12,277 bases of DNA, taken from positions 1 through 12,277 of the forward strand of contig CATKFJ010000043.1 in NCBI GenBank assembly GCA_949747725.1. The letters are read 5' to 3'. The translations under genes were made by a program, and so were the position numbers. The notes under the pieces were generated by a model that was not told the origin of the DNA, did not search any database, and was given only the letters and a program-made list of their open reading frames with translations. Positions 1-7,645 of the stretch are shown here, piece after piece (position 1 is the stretch's first letter; each line of letters opens with the position of its first letter). The stretch comes from an uncultured bacterium. GTDB lineage: Bacteria > Bacillota > Clostridia > Christensenellales > Pumilibacteraceae.

Positions 1-1089
1 AATGTTGTTGAAAATTATTTGATCGTACGCTCTTAATTCGTTAAGAGAACCGATATCGTTGGCTTGATCGCAAGTGATAACTGTAACGTCGCTTTCTTCC
101 AAGACTTCGGCAAGCACTTGAGATTGCGCGTCGCCGCCCTCGATAATAAGTATCTTGTCGAACTTATCCAAGTACAAATACGAATAGACAACGTTATTTT
201 CTTCTATCTCGTCGTTTTCGCAAGTCAACTCGAACTTCATCGTGTGCAATCCGGCGCCTTCGAGAGTATGATTAAACACCACCTCCTGAGTAGCCGCCGC
301 AAGCTCGACGCTCACGTCGCCGCAGTTTTTACCGTTATCGTAAAGCGTGATGGTCACGGGCGTGGTTTTGGTTGCGTTACTGTTGCTCTTTACGGTAAGC
401 ACTATATCGAATTGCTCGCCGTCCGCAATATTGTACTCCGGGAATTTCGTCTCGGTTATAAGCGCCTCGGCGTTTGTCACAAGCGTAGAACAGCTTACGG
501 TATCAACGCGTATGCCGTCCGCAGCTATCGCGCGAATGACGGATGCCGCGCGTTCGTCCGTTTCCACACCGTCCGAAATAAGCACTATTTTAGCCGATTC
601 GGGTTTTGTCAAACGATCGCGCGCAAAGTTGAGCGCCGCCGCTATGTCGGTCGCGCTCGTGTTCGGCTTTTCCGCGCTTTCGTACGTATACATTATACTG
701 TTCAGATCGTTCGTAAGCGGAACCGCATAAACTTGGTCGCAGCCGAAAGTAACGACGCCAATATTGAAAGCTTCGCCGTTACCCATTGCGACGGCGTCGC
801 TCAAGTATCTGTTTTTTGCGGCTTCCTCGTCCTTAGTGCTGAACGAAGCGTCCATTACGAAAATTATTTCGTTATTGTTGTTGTATTCACGATAGGTAAA
901 ATTGATGCCTGATAATACGAATACGGCAAGCGTCATGACTACCAAATGCAAAACCGTGGAAACAACGCGGTTACGGTTACGCCTGTACTTTTTGGCAATA
1001 CGGAAGTACGGCAACAGACCGAGCACAAACGCAGGTATAAGCAACAACAACAGCCACGGCTGAGAAAAATTCAGTTTTAAATCGAACAT
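1..1089 (-). CDS. Membrane-anchored VWA protein with start of a glutamine-amidotransferase-like domain (3' end off window)
   Basis: The first 363 residues of an open frame that runs off the left edge are visible. Two membrane segments come first (about residues 11-28 and 43-61). A von Willebrand A domain follows (about 74-205) with a complete metal site: D80, S82 and S84 of DASFS, T147 in SATDI and D173 in LISDG. A beta-rich segment resembling an adhesion or CARDB-like domain spans about 213-300. From about 310 the pattern DKILIIEGGD with alternating hydrophobic strands looks like the start of the class I glutamine-amidotransferase-like fold found at the end of such proteins. The ATG at 1089 is preceded by GGGAGGAG at good spacing, 15 bases after the upstream gene stops, so it is co-transcribed and probably coupled with the BatA-like gene. 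The VWA domain probably faces outward and binds a divalent metal and a protein partner, but no ligand can be named. The amidotransferase assignment is tentative because the domain is cut. Confidence 0.88.
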   Translation of the reverse strand, partial: MFDLKLNFSQPWLLLLLIPAFVLGLLPYFRIAKKYRRNRNRVVSTVLHLVVMTLAVFVLSGINFTYREYNNNNEIIFVMDASFSTKDEEAAKNRYLSDAVAMGNGEAFNIGVVTFGCDQVYAVPLTNDLNSIMYTYESAEKPNTSATDIAAALNFARDRLTKPESAKIVLISDGVETDERAASVIRAIAADGIRVDTVSCSTLVTNAEALITETKFPEYNIADGEQFDIVLTVKSNSNATKTTPVTITLYDNGKNCGDVSVELAAATQEVVFNHTLEGAGLHTMKFELTCENDEIEENNVVYSYLYLDKFDKILIIEGGDAQSQVLAEVLEESDVTVITCDQANDIGSLNELRAYDQIIFNNI

Positions 1090-1104
1090 GATATCTTCTC
1101 CTCC

Positions 1105-3060
1105 CTACACACCGTTGCGCGACTGCAAGAACCATTCTATAAACAGCAGTCCGACCATTATAGCGGCAAACCATATCAACAGATCCTTTATATATTCGGA
1201 CGTAAACTCTTCGGTGTGGGGATTGATAAGAGTATCGTCCACACGCGTGATATTGCCGAATACGGGATCCAAACGAACATAAAATTTCTGAGTAAGAATA
1301 TTACCGTTTAAAAGTTCTTGCTCGACTGTATACGTACCGAGATTTTCGAGCGTGATCTCTCCCGGGAACTTATCTATTACGCTTATTTTATTCTGCTCCG
1401 TTTCGGTATCCCATACGGTGACCTTTGCTTGCTCTGCGCGCGCGCTTACCGTCACAACGTCGTTGTAATTATACACGAAATCGTCAAACGTCGCCGGGAA
1501 GAAATAATCGAACATGTTTGTCATAAGCATGGGGAACGCCATACTTACGCCGAGAGTAGACATCTTAACGCTCAACGCCAATACCGCCACTTTCGTTTTG
1601 GGTTCGTTCTTAACGAAAAACATGGGATTGCTCTCGTAATACATAAGCACGTCGTAACCGGCGTCGATGGAATCCTCGCTTATCTGAGTGTATTCGGTAA
1701 CGCGCACGGTAGACGGATTTATATAATCCATTATTTTGTGTTCTTTACCGGGTGCAAGCACTGCGCCGTCGCCCGTATAATCGTGGATCTGCACTCTGCG
1801 TCCCACGGTAAATCCGGCGCCTGCCGATTTGTCCGGATCTACCATAAACACTACGCCGTCCGACGGCAGTGTGTCGGGCATAACATGCTCGTAAATATAA
1901 AAATCGTATCCCTCGGTAACGGGCTTGTCGTCGCTGGACACTTGATAATCTATATCCCATCTGTCGACGAATATCTTGTTTTTGAGTTCGTTCAATATGC
2001 CCATAAAGAAGTTGTTCGGCACGGTACTGTGATACAGCACTTTGACCGACGGACGCGTACCGCCGTACAAATAGAATTCGTTATCGTACGCATAACTGTC
2101 GGTTTCCTTTACCTGGAACAGTATCTGTTCGAAAGAATATATCTTGAACGTATCCGTAAGCGGAATAAGCACAACGTTATCGCCGCCTTTTTGCGGATCT
2201 TCCTCGGTTGTGTATACAACAGTAAACACCTCGTCGCTGTGACAGCTCACTTTGGCCGTGGGGAACTGAAGATCCACGCTTCCGCCGTTGGGATCGCTTA
2301 CCGTGCAGAACAGCTCCACATCTTTATCCATGCCGTAGCAAGCCAAATCCACCTTAAACGAATAGAACCCGTTTTCGGTATCGGCGGTAACGCCTAAAAT
2401 GGACGTATTGAATTCGTTTTCCGCCGCGACGTTCTTCACGTTTACGCGTTTGTTCACGGCTGAGAACTGCGTACCCGTAAGCAACACGACTTCGGCGTTG
2501 GGATTAAACTCCAAAACGTCCTCGGCAAGAGTGATCGAGCCTTCTATATCCGCCTGTTCATATGTGCATTTAAGCTCGTTAAGCTTGTTCTTTACAAAAG
2601 TTCTGTTGTCTGCGGTAGCGCGTTGGGTTACGAAAGACGCCTCTTTGCCGGCAAGTATTATGCTTACGGTGCCGTTGTTGTCGAGCGTTTCTTCGGACAA
2701 CGCTTGCGCCTCGTTTACGGCGCGCTCGAACCGAGTTTCGTCTGAGGTGGACGCAAGCATGCTTGCGGACGCGTCGATTATTATTATCCTTTCGTTATAA
2801 TCGGGAGAATATTCGGTTACTTGCGCAGGTTCGGAAATAATAAACGCAGCCGCTACCAAAATCAAAATTTGGCAAAGTATAATAAGGAAGTTTCTCAGCC
2901 TGCTTACAGGTATCCGCTTCTTTTTGTATTTAAGACTGAGTTTCCATACGTATGTACTGGAAATCAGCTTTTGCTGATAGTTGGGTTTGAGAATGTATAT
3001 CAACAGCAGTATGCCGAGAGATAACAGTCCCAATAAGCCCAGAGGAATCAATAAGCTCAT
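1105..3060 (-). CDS. BatA-like membrane VWA protein with degenerate metal site
   Basis: A 651-residue protein. The N-terminus matches the BatA N-terminal type: one hydrophobic helix at about residues 3-24, a basic stretch, then a second helix at about 56-77. A von Willebrand A domain runs from about 90 to 200. Its first metal-site motif is intact (D96, S98, S100 in DASAS), but the usual Thr-Asp reads Ala-Asp (A170, D171) and the usual Ser-Asp-Gly reads T195-G196-T197, so two metal ligands look lost. A long beta-rich extracytoplasmic region follows, and the C-terminus has a final membrane helix (about 624-644) ending in a short basic tail. The ATG at 3060 lies one base after the DUF58 stop codon, and the last DUF58 codon supplies GGAG as ribosome binding site, so translation is almost certainly coupled. 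It probably acts as a membrane partner of the MoxR ATPase. The name BatA is by architecture only, and no aerotolerance role is implied. Confidence 0.88.
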   Translation of the reverse strand: MSLLIPLGLLGLLSLGILLLIYILKPNYQQKLISSTYVWKLSLKYKKKRIPVSRLRNFLIILCQILILVAAAFIISEPAQVTEYSPDYNERIIIIDASASMLASTSDETRFERAVNEAQALSEETLDNNGTVSIILAGKEASFVTQRATADNRTFVKNKLNELKCTYEQADIEGSITLAEDVLEFNPNAEVVLLTGTQFSAVNKRVNVKNVAAENEFNTSILGVTADTENGFYSFKVDLACYGMDKDVELFCTVSDPNGGSVDLQFPTAKVSCHSDEVFTVVYTTEEDPQKGGDNVVLIPLTDTFKIYSFEQILFQVKETDSYAYDNEFYLYGGTRPSVKVLYHSTVPNNFFMGILNELKNKIFVDRWDIDYQVSSDDKPVTEGYDFYIYEHVMPDTLPSDGVVFMVDPDKSAGAGFTVGRRVQIHDYTGDGAVLAPGKEHKIMDYINPSTVRVTEYTQISEDSIDAGYDVLMYYESNPMFFVKNEPKTKVAVLALSVKMSTLGVSMAFPMLMTNMFDYFFPATFDDFVYNYNDVVTVSARAEQAKVTVWDTETEQNKISVIDKFPGEITLENLGTYTVEQELLNGNILTQKFYVRLDPVFGNITRVDDTLINPHTEEFTSEYIKDLLIWFAAIMVGLLFIEWFLQSRNGV

Positions 3061-3061
3061 T

Positions 3062-3961
3062 CTACTCCATTATACCTGCTTTCAAAAGTTTGCCGAAAAT
3101 TTCCTGTTCGATAGGCGAATCGCTTACCGACGTTATAAAACTCGCGTCGCGCGATACGCAGAACGATCTGATATCTTCTATTAAGTCATTCAGCGCTTCC
3201 GCATACGCCGATTGCATTGCTCGCGTTATACGGATCTTCATGTTCTTGTCGTTCGTAATATCCGGCGCTTCGGCGTCTATAAGATGCACGCGCCCGTCGT
3301 ACGTGGGATCCACTTCGTCACGCGACATTACCTGCACAAGCAGTACCTGACGCTTTTTATATACAAGATAGTCCACCGCGCGTTTCCAATTACTATCGTT
3401 AAAGAAATCGGATATTATTATCGTAAGTCCGTCGTTGTTGCCTACGTCGTTGCAACTGACTATCGCCTTTTCGAGATCTGTTTCGTCGTCGAACTCCACA
3501 TTTTGCAGTTCGCCTACGACGCGGAAGAAGTTTGTTTTGCCCACAATGGTGCCGAACGGATCGTCCACCGTATCGCCTTTCATCAGTTTGAACGACAGCT
3601 TATCCATATTGTGAATAGACAAAAACCCCAGCGCCGCCGCAAACCCTATTGCATACTCGGCCTTGGAAACATTCGTTTTGCCCATCGAGCCGGAGCAATC
3701 CAAAAATATTTGGGTGTGCATCTGACGCTCGTCGGTAAAAAGCTTTAGGAAATATTTTTCAAAACGGCTGTAGAGATTCCAGTCGATACGTCGTATATCG
3801 TCGCCGAGCATGTACTCGCGATAATCGGCGAACTCCACCGTTTGACCGTAGGTCTTAACAAGGTGTTTACCGCCGAAAAAACCGGCAAGGCTCGACCGAA
3901 GATTAAGCGCCGACGTTTCCAGACGACTGAAAAACCCGTCGTTTATAAAAGAAACTTTCAT
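3062..3961 (-). CDS. DUF58 domain protein (VWA-like partner of MoxR)
   Basis: A 299-residue soluble protein. The DUF58 signature is clear at residues 50-61 (YMLGDDIRRIDW), followed by the basic/aromatic strand RFEKYFLKLF. This leads into a VWA-like fold with metal-site residues D88, S90 and S92 (LDCSGSM), T161-D162, and S184-D185 in IIISDF. Unlike its downstream neighbour, this domain keeps all the expected metal ligands. DUF58 proteins are almost always encoded next to MoxR ATPases, as here, and are thought to be adaptors or substrates of the ATPase; the exact job is unknown. There are no membrane segments. The gene starts 32 bases after the moxR stop with only a weak upstream purine run, suggesting translation partly depends on ribosomes from moxR. 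Its stop codon abuts the next start. Confidence 0.93.
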   Translation of the reverse strand: MKVSFINDGFFSRLETSALNLRSSLAGFFGGKHLVKTYGQTVEFADYREYMLGDDIRRIDWNLYSRFEKYFLKLFTDERQMHTQIFLDCSGSMGKTNVSKAEYAIGFAAALGFLSIHNMDKLSFKLMKGDTVDDPFGTIVGKTNFFRVVGELQNVEFDDETDLEKAIVSCNDVGNNDGLTIIISDFFNDSNWKRAVDYLVYKKRQVLLVQVMSRDEVDPTYDGRVHLIDAEAPDITNDKNMKIRITRAMQSAYAEALNDLIEDIRSFCVSRDASFITSVSDSPIEQEIFGKLLKAGIME

Positions 3962-3993
3962 TATGTTTTACTTTTTGTCTACCCGTTAAAACG

Positions 3994-5217
3994 TTATTCC
4001 GCGTTTTCGGCGTTGTCCTTTTTGTTCTTTTTAAACCCGAACTTCTTTTCCTTTTTGTCCTTTTTTCCGTTTTCTTCGACTACGGGCGCGACAACAGGCT
4101 GTTCGGCCGACGTTTCGCCGTTCTGTTCGTTATCGGCAATATCGGGCGTTTCCGCGGTATCACGCTTGTCCTTTTTACCTTTCTTGCCCTTCTTGACATC
4201 GTCCTCGGGCGCAGATTCATTGACGGCGATATTAAAACGCTTACTCACTTCCGCAACGATCATTCTCACTACGTCGTCCGGCGAAATGCGCTCCGATATA
4301 GCCTCGAAGTTCATTTTCATGCGGTGACGGAGAACGGGCGCGGCAAGCTCGTTCAGGTCGCTGTATGCAACGTTGTATCTGCCCTTCATGAGCGCCTTAA
4401 CCTTAGCCGCAGATATGAGCGCCTGACCGGCACGCGGACTCGCGCCCAATCTCACGTACTTTTTAGCGGCGTCGGACGCGCAATCGCCCGTCGGATGAGT
4501 CGCCGCGCAAAGCGTCATGGCGTATTTCATTACGTCATCGGCTACGGGGATCTGATTAGCCGTCTTGCGCATTTCGAGCAGCTGTGCGCCCGAACATACG
4601 GACGACGCTACCTCCGCCATTGTCGCCTGCGTCATATTTACTATTTGCATAAGCTCGTCGAGGCTGGGATTGGGAACTATAAGCTTGAACATGAAACGGT
4701 CCATCTGCGCTTGGGGAAGCGGATAAGTACCGTCCTGCTCGACGGGGTTCTGCGTTGCAAGAACAAAGAACGGCTCGTTCATTTTGCGCGATACGCCCAT
4801 TACCGTAACGGTATGTTCCTGCATCGCCTCGAGCAACGCCGACTGCGTTTTGGGCGTGGCACGGTTGATCTCATCCGCAAGAATGATATTGCTGAACACC
4901 GGTCCGGGCTGGAACTCGAACTTCGAGTTGCCTTTATCGTCCTTGACGATAATGTTAGTACCCGTAACGTCGGCAGGCATAAGGTCGGGCGTAAACTGAA
5001 TACGCGAGAACGGCATATTAAATACGCGTCCGAGGCTTCGTACAAGACGGGTCTTGCCGACGCCCGGCACGCCCTCGAGCAAAACGTTACCGCCGGCTAT
5101 CATGGCGATGACCGTACCTTCCACGACTTCGGTCTGACCGATAACGTCGCGGCGTATCTGTTCGAATATTTTGTCGCACAGATTTCTGAATTCGAGAATA
5201 CTCTCATTGGTTACCAT
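3994..5217 (-). CDS. MoxR-family AAA+ ATPase with charged C-terminal tail
   Basis: A 407-residue protein from the ATG at 5217. AAA+ motifs are in order: Walker A GVPGVGKT (49-56), Walker B ILADEINR (112-119), sensor 1 ATQNP (154-158) and sensor 2 GASPRAG (258-264), with the helical lid domain behind. MoxR ATPases use ATP hydrolysis to remodel or load partners, commonly VWA and DUF58 proteins like those encoded next. The core ends near residue 335; members of this family are usually about 320-330 residues long. The rest, about 72 residues, is low-complexity and very rich in Lys, Glu and Asp, with KKGKKGKK and KKDKKEKK runs. The ATG at 5217 is chosen because AAGGAGGT lies upstream, although the 13-base gap is long. 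An in-frame TTG at 5280 has no binding site and would add residues outside the family fold. The gene lies 107 bases after the DUF4175-like gene. Confidence 0.94.
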   Translation of the reverse strand: MVTNESILEFRNLCDKIFEQIRRDVIGQTEVVEGTVIAMIAGGNVLLEGVPGVGKTRLVRSLGRVFNMPFSRIQFTPDLMPADVTGTNIIVKDDKGNSKFEFQPGPVFSNIILADEINRATPKTQSALLEAMQEHTVTVMGVSRKMNEPFFVLATQNPVEQDGTYPLPQAQMDRFMFKLIVPNPSLDELMQIVNMTQATMAEVASSVCSGAQLLEMRKTANQIPVADDVMKYAMTLCAATHPTGDCASDAAKKYVRLGASPRAGQALISAAKVKALMKGRYNVAYSDLNELAAPVLRHRMKMNFEAISERISPDDVVRMIVAEVSKRFNIAVNESAPEDDVKKGKKGKKDKRDTAETPDIADNEQNGETSAEQPVVAPVVEENGKKDKKEKKFGFKKNKKDNAENAE

Positions 5218-5230
5218 TAGTGTGTCTATG

Positions 5231-5238
5231 ACCTCCTT
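5231..5238 (-). promoter_or_regulatory. Ribosome binding site of moxR with long spacing
   Basis: The minus strand carries AAGGAGGT here, 13 bases before the ATG at 5217. This is longer than usual. No ATG, GTG or TTG lies in frame between, so the site still decides the start. The first 11 bases AGGAGGTCATA are identical to those in front of the DUF4175-like gene. Confidence 0.6.
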
Positions 5239-5324
5239 GTCACAGGTTGCGGATACGCCGCCGATCGTTATACGGCGCAAGCCGCGCGATCTTACCGCCT
5301 ATACGCAGATAAATTTAAATCGCA

Positions 5325-6560
5325 TTAAACGATAGTTCCGAAATAGTCTTCTATGATCTTCTTGTAGAACTCGGGCAGTTCGCCGCCGTTATTGATTATT
5401 TCGAGCGCTTCTTTAAGGTACTGTTCGTAAACCTCGCGGTAGTCCTGCGTGCCGTCGATAATATTGTCCTTATCGGACGAATAATTGCCGCCGCCGTCAT
5501 CTCCGTCGTCGGCGTCGGGATTGCTGTTATCGCCCGAACTCGAGTTATTATCGTCGCCGCCTTGACTGTCGTCCCCGTCGCCGGGCGCGTCCTGCGGCGC
5601 GTCCTGATCTTCGTTAGGATCGTTTTCGCCGTCGCTGCCGCTGCTGTCGCCGTCGCTGTCGGGAACGTATACATAGTATGCCACATAAGTTATTATTGTT
5701 TCGCCGTCCTCGGTTATAAATGAGTTGGCGCCGTCCGCAATTATATTCAAGTCTTCGCGGTACGGATCTTTTTCGTCTGCGTTCAAGTGATATCTGTCGT
5801 TAGGATCTTCCTTAGTTACGTCTATAGTACCCCAGCACGAGAAAAGCCAATCGTCTTCCGCCTCCGCAAAGACAGGCATAGCGCTGCCGCCTTGAACTAC
5901 AAGCTGTTCTTCGTCGCCGTCGATAAAGCCGCCTTCGTCCTCGCATATCTCGGTAACGTAACCGTCGCTGTTTAATACAAGTCCTACTACTCTGTAATTA
6001 AGCGTATAAAATTTCTCGTCCTCGGGAGTAAAAATACTGCCTATGACTCTATTTCCGCCGGGTATGACTTCTGCGTCCGAAAGCGCGTTAACCGTTATCA
6101 TTCCGCCGCTCAAAGCAAGCGCCGCAACAACGGGAATGACCGCAAGTCCCGAAATGGCGATCGTAAGTTTTTTGCCTGCCGAAACGCTGTCGTCAAGCGC
6201 CTTTATCGCATCGGCGCGCTGATTGGCAAGCATTGCATTGTCCTCGTCCGATAACGTGCCGAATTCGGTCATGGTGATCATACGCTCGTCAAGTCCCATT
6301 CTGTCGAGACGGCGCGCGATAGCCATATCGTCGGGGCGGTAACGCAAAAAGTAAAACAACGGCATAAGCACAGCCGTTAATCCCAAAAGCGTTCCGACCG
6401 CATACCAAACACCGCTGACAGGCGTAAACCACAAGATCAACGCAACCGTCGCAGATACGGCGCCGGCTATGACGATACACATCATAAACGATTTAAGCCA
6501 CGCTTCGGCAACAAGCTTTTTCCTGAACTTGTCAAACATAGGGTTCTGATTGTCTTTCAT
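5325..6560 (-). CDS. DUF4175-like membrane protein with acidic low-complexity linker
   Basis: A 411-residue protein from the ATG at 6560, which has AGGAGGT nine bases upstream. Three hydrophobic helices are visible at about residues 23-45, 51-72 and 131-153. Between the second and third is a cytoplasmic-looking segment with RRLDRMGLDERM (83-94) and NQRADAI (113-119), a pattern typical of the DUF4175-type proteins found in MoxR/VWA operons. The region after the third helix (about 165-300) is beta-rich and contains an aromatic stretch, DDWLFSCWG, reminiscent of surface-repeat domains, so it is probably outside the cell. Residues 301-368 are almost entirely Asp, Gly, Ser, Asn, Glu and Pro. The last 40 residues form a probable helix ending in PEFYKKIIEDYF, resembling a short C-terminal motif seen in proteins of this operon type. 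It is the first gene of the operon. The family call is moderate, and no enzymatic motif is seen. Confidence 0.8.
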   Translation of the reverse strand: MKDNQNPMFDKFRKKLVAEAWLKSFMMCIVIAGAVSATVALILWFTPVSGVWYAVGTLLGLTAVLMPLFYFLRYRPDDMAIARRLDRMGLDERMITMTEFGTLSDEDNAMLANQRADAIKALDDSVSAGKKLTIAISGLAVIPVVAALALSGGMITVNALSDAEVIPGGNRVIGSIFTPEDEKFYTLNYRVVGLVLNSDGYVTEICEDEGGFIDGDEEQLVVQGGSAMPVFAEAEDDWLFSCWGTIDVTKEDPNDRYHLNADEKDPYREDLNIIADGANSFITEDGETIITYVAYYVYVPDSDGDSSGSDGENDPNEDQDAPQDAPGDGDDSQGGDDNNSSSGDNSNPDADDGDDGGGNYSSDKDNIIDGTQDYREVYEQYLKEALEIINNGGELPEFYKKIIEDYFGTIV

Positions 6561-6569
6561 ATCGTTATG

Positions 6570-6576
6570 ACCTCCT
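6570..6576 (-). promoter_or_regulatory. Ribosome binding site of the DUF4175-like gene
   Basis: The minus strand reads AGGAGGT nine bases before the ATG at 6560. It rules out the longer in-frame extension to a GTG at 6758, which would begin on top of the promoter -10 region. Confidence 0.75.
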
Positions 6577-6623
6577 ATTGATTTTTTCGTCGAACAACCG
6601 ATAAATTTTTTCAACGAATATAT

Positions 6624-6657
6624 CCCCGTAGCCACGCCATTGTGGACAAACACGGGG
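6624..6657 (-). other. Stem-loop in the MoxR operon leader
   Basis: Outer arms CCCCGT (6652-6657 read on minus) and ACGGGG (6624-6629) pair perfectly, and inner arms CCAC/GTGG (6642-6645 with 6632-6635) pair around a six-base loop. No T-run follows, so it is not a terminator. It could influence mRNA stability or bind a regulator. No known riboswitch class is recognised. Confidence 0.3.
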
Positions 6658-6748
6658 TGTAAACACAGTAAATATAAGTTACAAATATCTGTCGAATAAC
6701 AATGCCGAGCAGGTAGAAACTTCGATCGATACGGATACTCGCATATAA

Positions 6749-6777
6749 AGTATACCACTTATCGGCTTGAATCGCAA
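6749..6777 (-). promoter_or_regulatory. Extended -10 promoter of the MoxR operon
   Basis: On the minus strand a -35 TTGCGA (6772-6777) is followed after exactly 17 bases by -10 TATACT (6749-6754), with TGG immediately before the -10, which is the extended -10 motif. Transcription would start near 6742, giving a leader of about 180 bases. This is the best sigma-A type match in the region and lies in the right place for the operon. Confidence 0.6.
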
Positions 6778-6874
6778 CTAAATTAAGGAAAAAACAAAAA
6801 ATATTATTCCGTTACGGCACGATTTATTTTAGTTTGTGTAGGTAAATGCCGTAAAATATGTGGATATTAAACAC

Positions 6875-6903
6875 ATTATATGCAATACTACATAATATGT
6901 TGA
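6875..6903 (-). promoter_or_regulatory. Possible distal promoter
   Basis: On the minus strand a perfect TATAAT (6875-6880) sits 17 bases after TCAACA (6898-6903), which matches the -35 consensus at four of six positions. It would start transcripts near 6868. It lies just downstream of the upp terminator. The AT-rich setting raises the chance of a random match. Confidence 0.35.
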
Positions 6904-6920
6904 CAATATTCATGATCGCG

Positions 6921-6956
6921 CAAACAAAAACGCACGGACTTTTTTATCCGTGCGTT
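6921..6956 (-). terminator. Rho-independent terminator after upp
   Basis: On the minus strand arms AACGCACGGA (6947-6956) and TCCGTGCGTT (6929-6938) form a perfect 10-base-pair stem with an eight-base loop, followed directly by TTTTTGTTT. It lies 22 bases after the upp stop and closes the uracil salvage operon. No T-run follows the stem on the plus strand, so it acts in one direction. Confidence 0.92.
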
Positions 6957-6978
6957 AAGCCGTAAGCTACGATATTTA

Positions 6979-7617
6979 TTATTTAGTGCCGAACAGACGG
7001 TCGCCGGCATCGCCCAGCCCGGGCAGAATGTAACCGTTTTCGTTAAGACATCTGTCGAGCACAGCAACGTATATCTTAACGTCGGGATGAGCTTTAGCGA
7101 GCTTTTCCACGCCTTCGGGAGCGGCTATTATGGACATCTGGCGAATATCCTTGCACCCCTTGTTCTTTAACAGATCGATCGCGGCGATAGCGCTGCCGCC
7201 TGTTGCAAGCATAGGGTCGAGAACTATAGCGCGTTTCTTATCGATACCGTCGGGAAGTTTACAATAATATTCTTGAGGAATGAGCGTTTGTTCGTCGCGG
7301 TACATTCCGATATGCCCTACTTTAGCCGTGGGGAACAGCGTATGCACTCCCGATACCATGCCCAAGCCGGCACGCAGAACGGGCACAATGGCTATGGAAT
7401 TTTCGGCGACCATTTTCTGTTTGCATTTCTCAAGCGGAGTCTGTACTTCCACTTCCTGAGTAGGCACGTCCTTAAACGCCTCGTAAGTGAGCAGTACCGT
7501 TATCTCTTCCACAAGCTCGCGAAAATCCTTAGTGTGCGTGTCTATCGAACGCAGTATCGCGATTTTGTGGTTGATAAGCGGATGGTCGAGTACCGTAACG
7601 TTATTAAACTTCTTCAT
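6979..7617 (-). CDS. upp: Uracil phosphoribosyltransferase
   Basis: This enzyme joins uracil to PRPP, giving UMP and pyrophosphate, in the cytoplasmic pyrimidine salvage pathway. The product is 212 residues, the normal length. The PRPP-binding loop is clear at about residues 132-142 ([11 protein letters not shown]), and the uracil-binding C-terminal motif [13 protein letters not shown] lies at 195-207. The conserved PVLRAGLGM segment (79-87) and the MYRDEQT segment (105-111) are also present. The ATG at 7617 has AAGGAG five bases upstream. The gene follows the uracil permease by 28 bases and is followed by a strong terminator, so the two form a transport-plus-capture operon. No residue expected in the active site is missing. 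Confidence 0.97.
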   Translation of the reverse strand: MKKFNNVTVLDHPLINHKIAILRSIDTHTKDFRELVEEITVLLTYEAFKDVPTQEVEVQTPLEKCKQKMVAENSIAIVPVLRAGLGMVSGVHTLFPTAKVGHIGMYRDEQTLIPQEYYCKLPDGIDKKRAIVLDPMLATGGSAIAAIDLLKNKGCKDIRQMSIIAAPEGVEKLAKAHPDVKIYVAVLDRCLNENGYILPGLGDAGDRLFGTK

Positions 7618-7645
7618 ATTTTCTCCTTACCGTATGACAGACAAT

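Larger units (their letters stand above)
6561..6978. other. Intergenic control region between upp and the MoxR operon
   Basis: This 418-base AT-rich stretch holds no convincing gene. From right to left it contains the upp terminator (6921-6956), a possible distal promoter (6875-6903), an inverted repeat TTACGGCA/TGCCGTAA (6812-6819 with 6847-6854) followed on the minus strand by a T-rich run (6787-6806), the main promoter (6749-6777), and a leader of about 180 bases with a stem-loop at 6624-6657. The features inside it are listed separately. Confidence 0.6.

Noticed and set aside
1318..2397. A 359-codon open frame on the plus strand opposite the BatA-like gene
   Set aside because: No ribosome binding site and no domain; the His/Tyr/Arg-rich composition is typical of antisense shadow frames.
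5218..5280. A longer MoxR starting at TTG 5280
   Set aside because: There is no ribosome binding site before the TTG, and the added residues read through the AAGGAGGT site and a hairpin.
5396..5686. A 96-codon Thr/Ala-rich frame on the minus strand inside the acidic linker
   Set aside because: Out-of-frame reading of the repetitive Asp/Gly codons of the DUF4175-like gene; no independent start signal.
6561..6758. An N-terminal extension of the DUF4175-like protein starting at a GTG at 6758
   Set aside because: The GTG overlaps the promoter region and has no binding site. The ATG at 6560 has AGGAGGT at good spacing and gives a sensible N-terminus.
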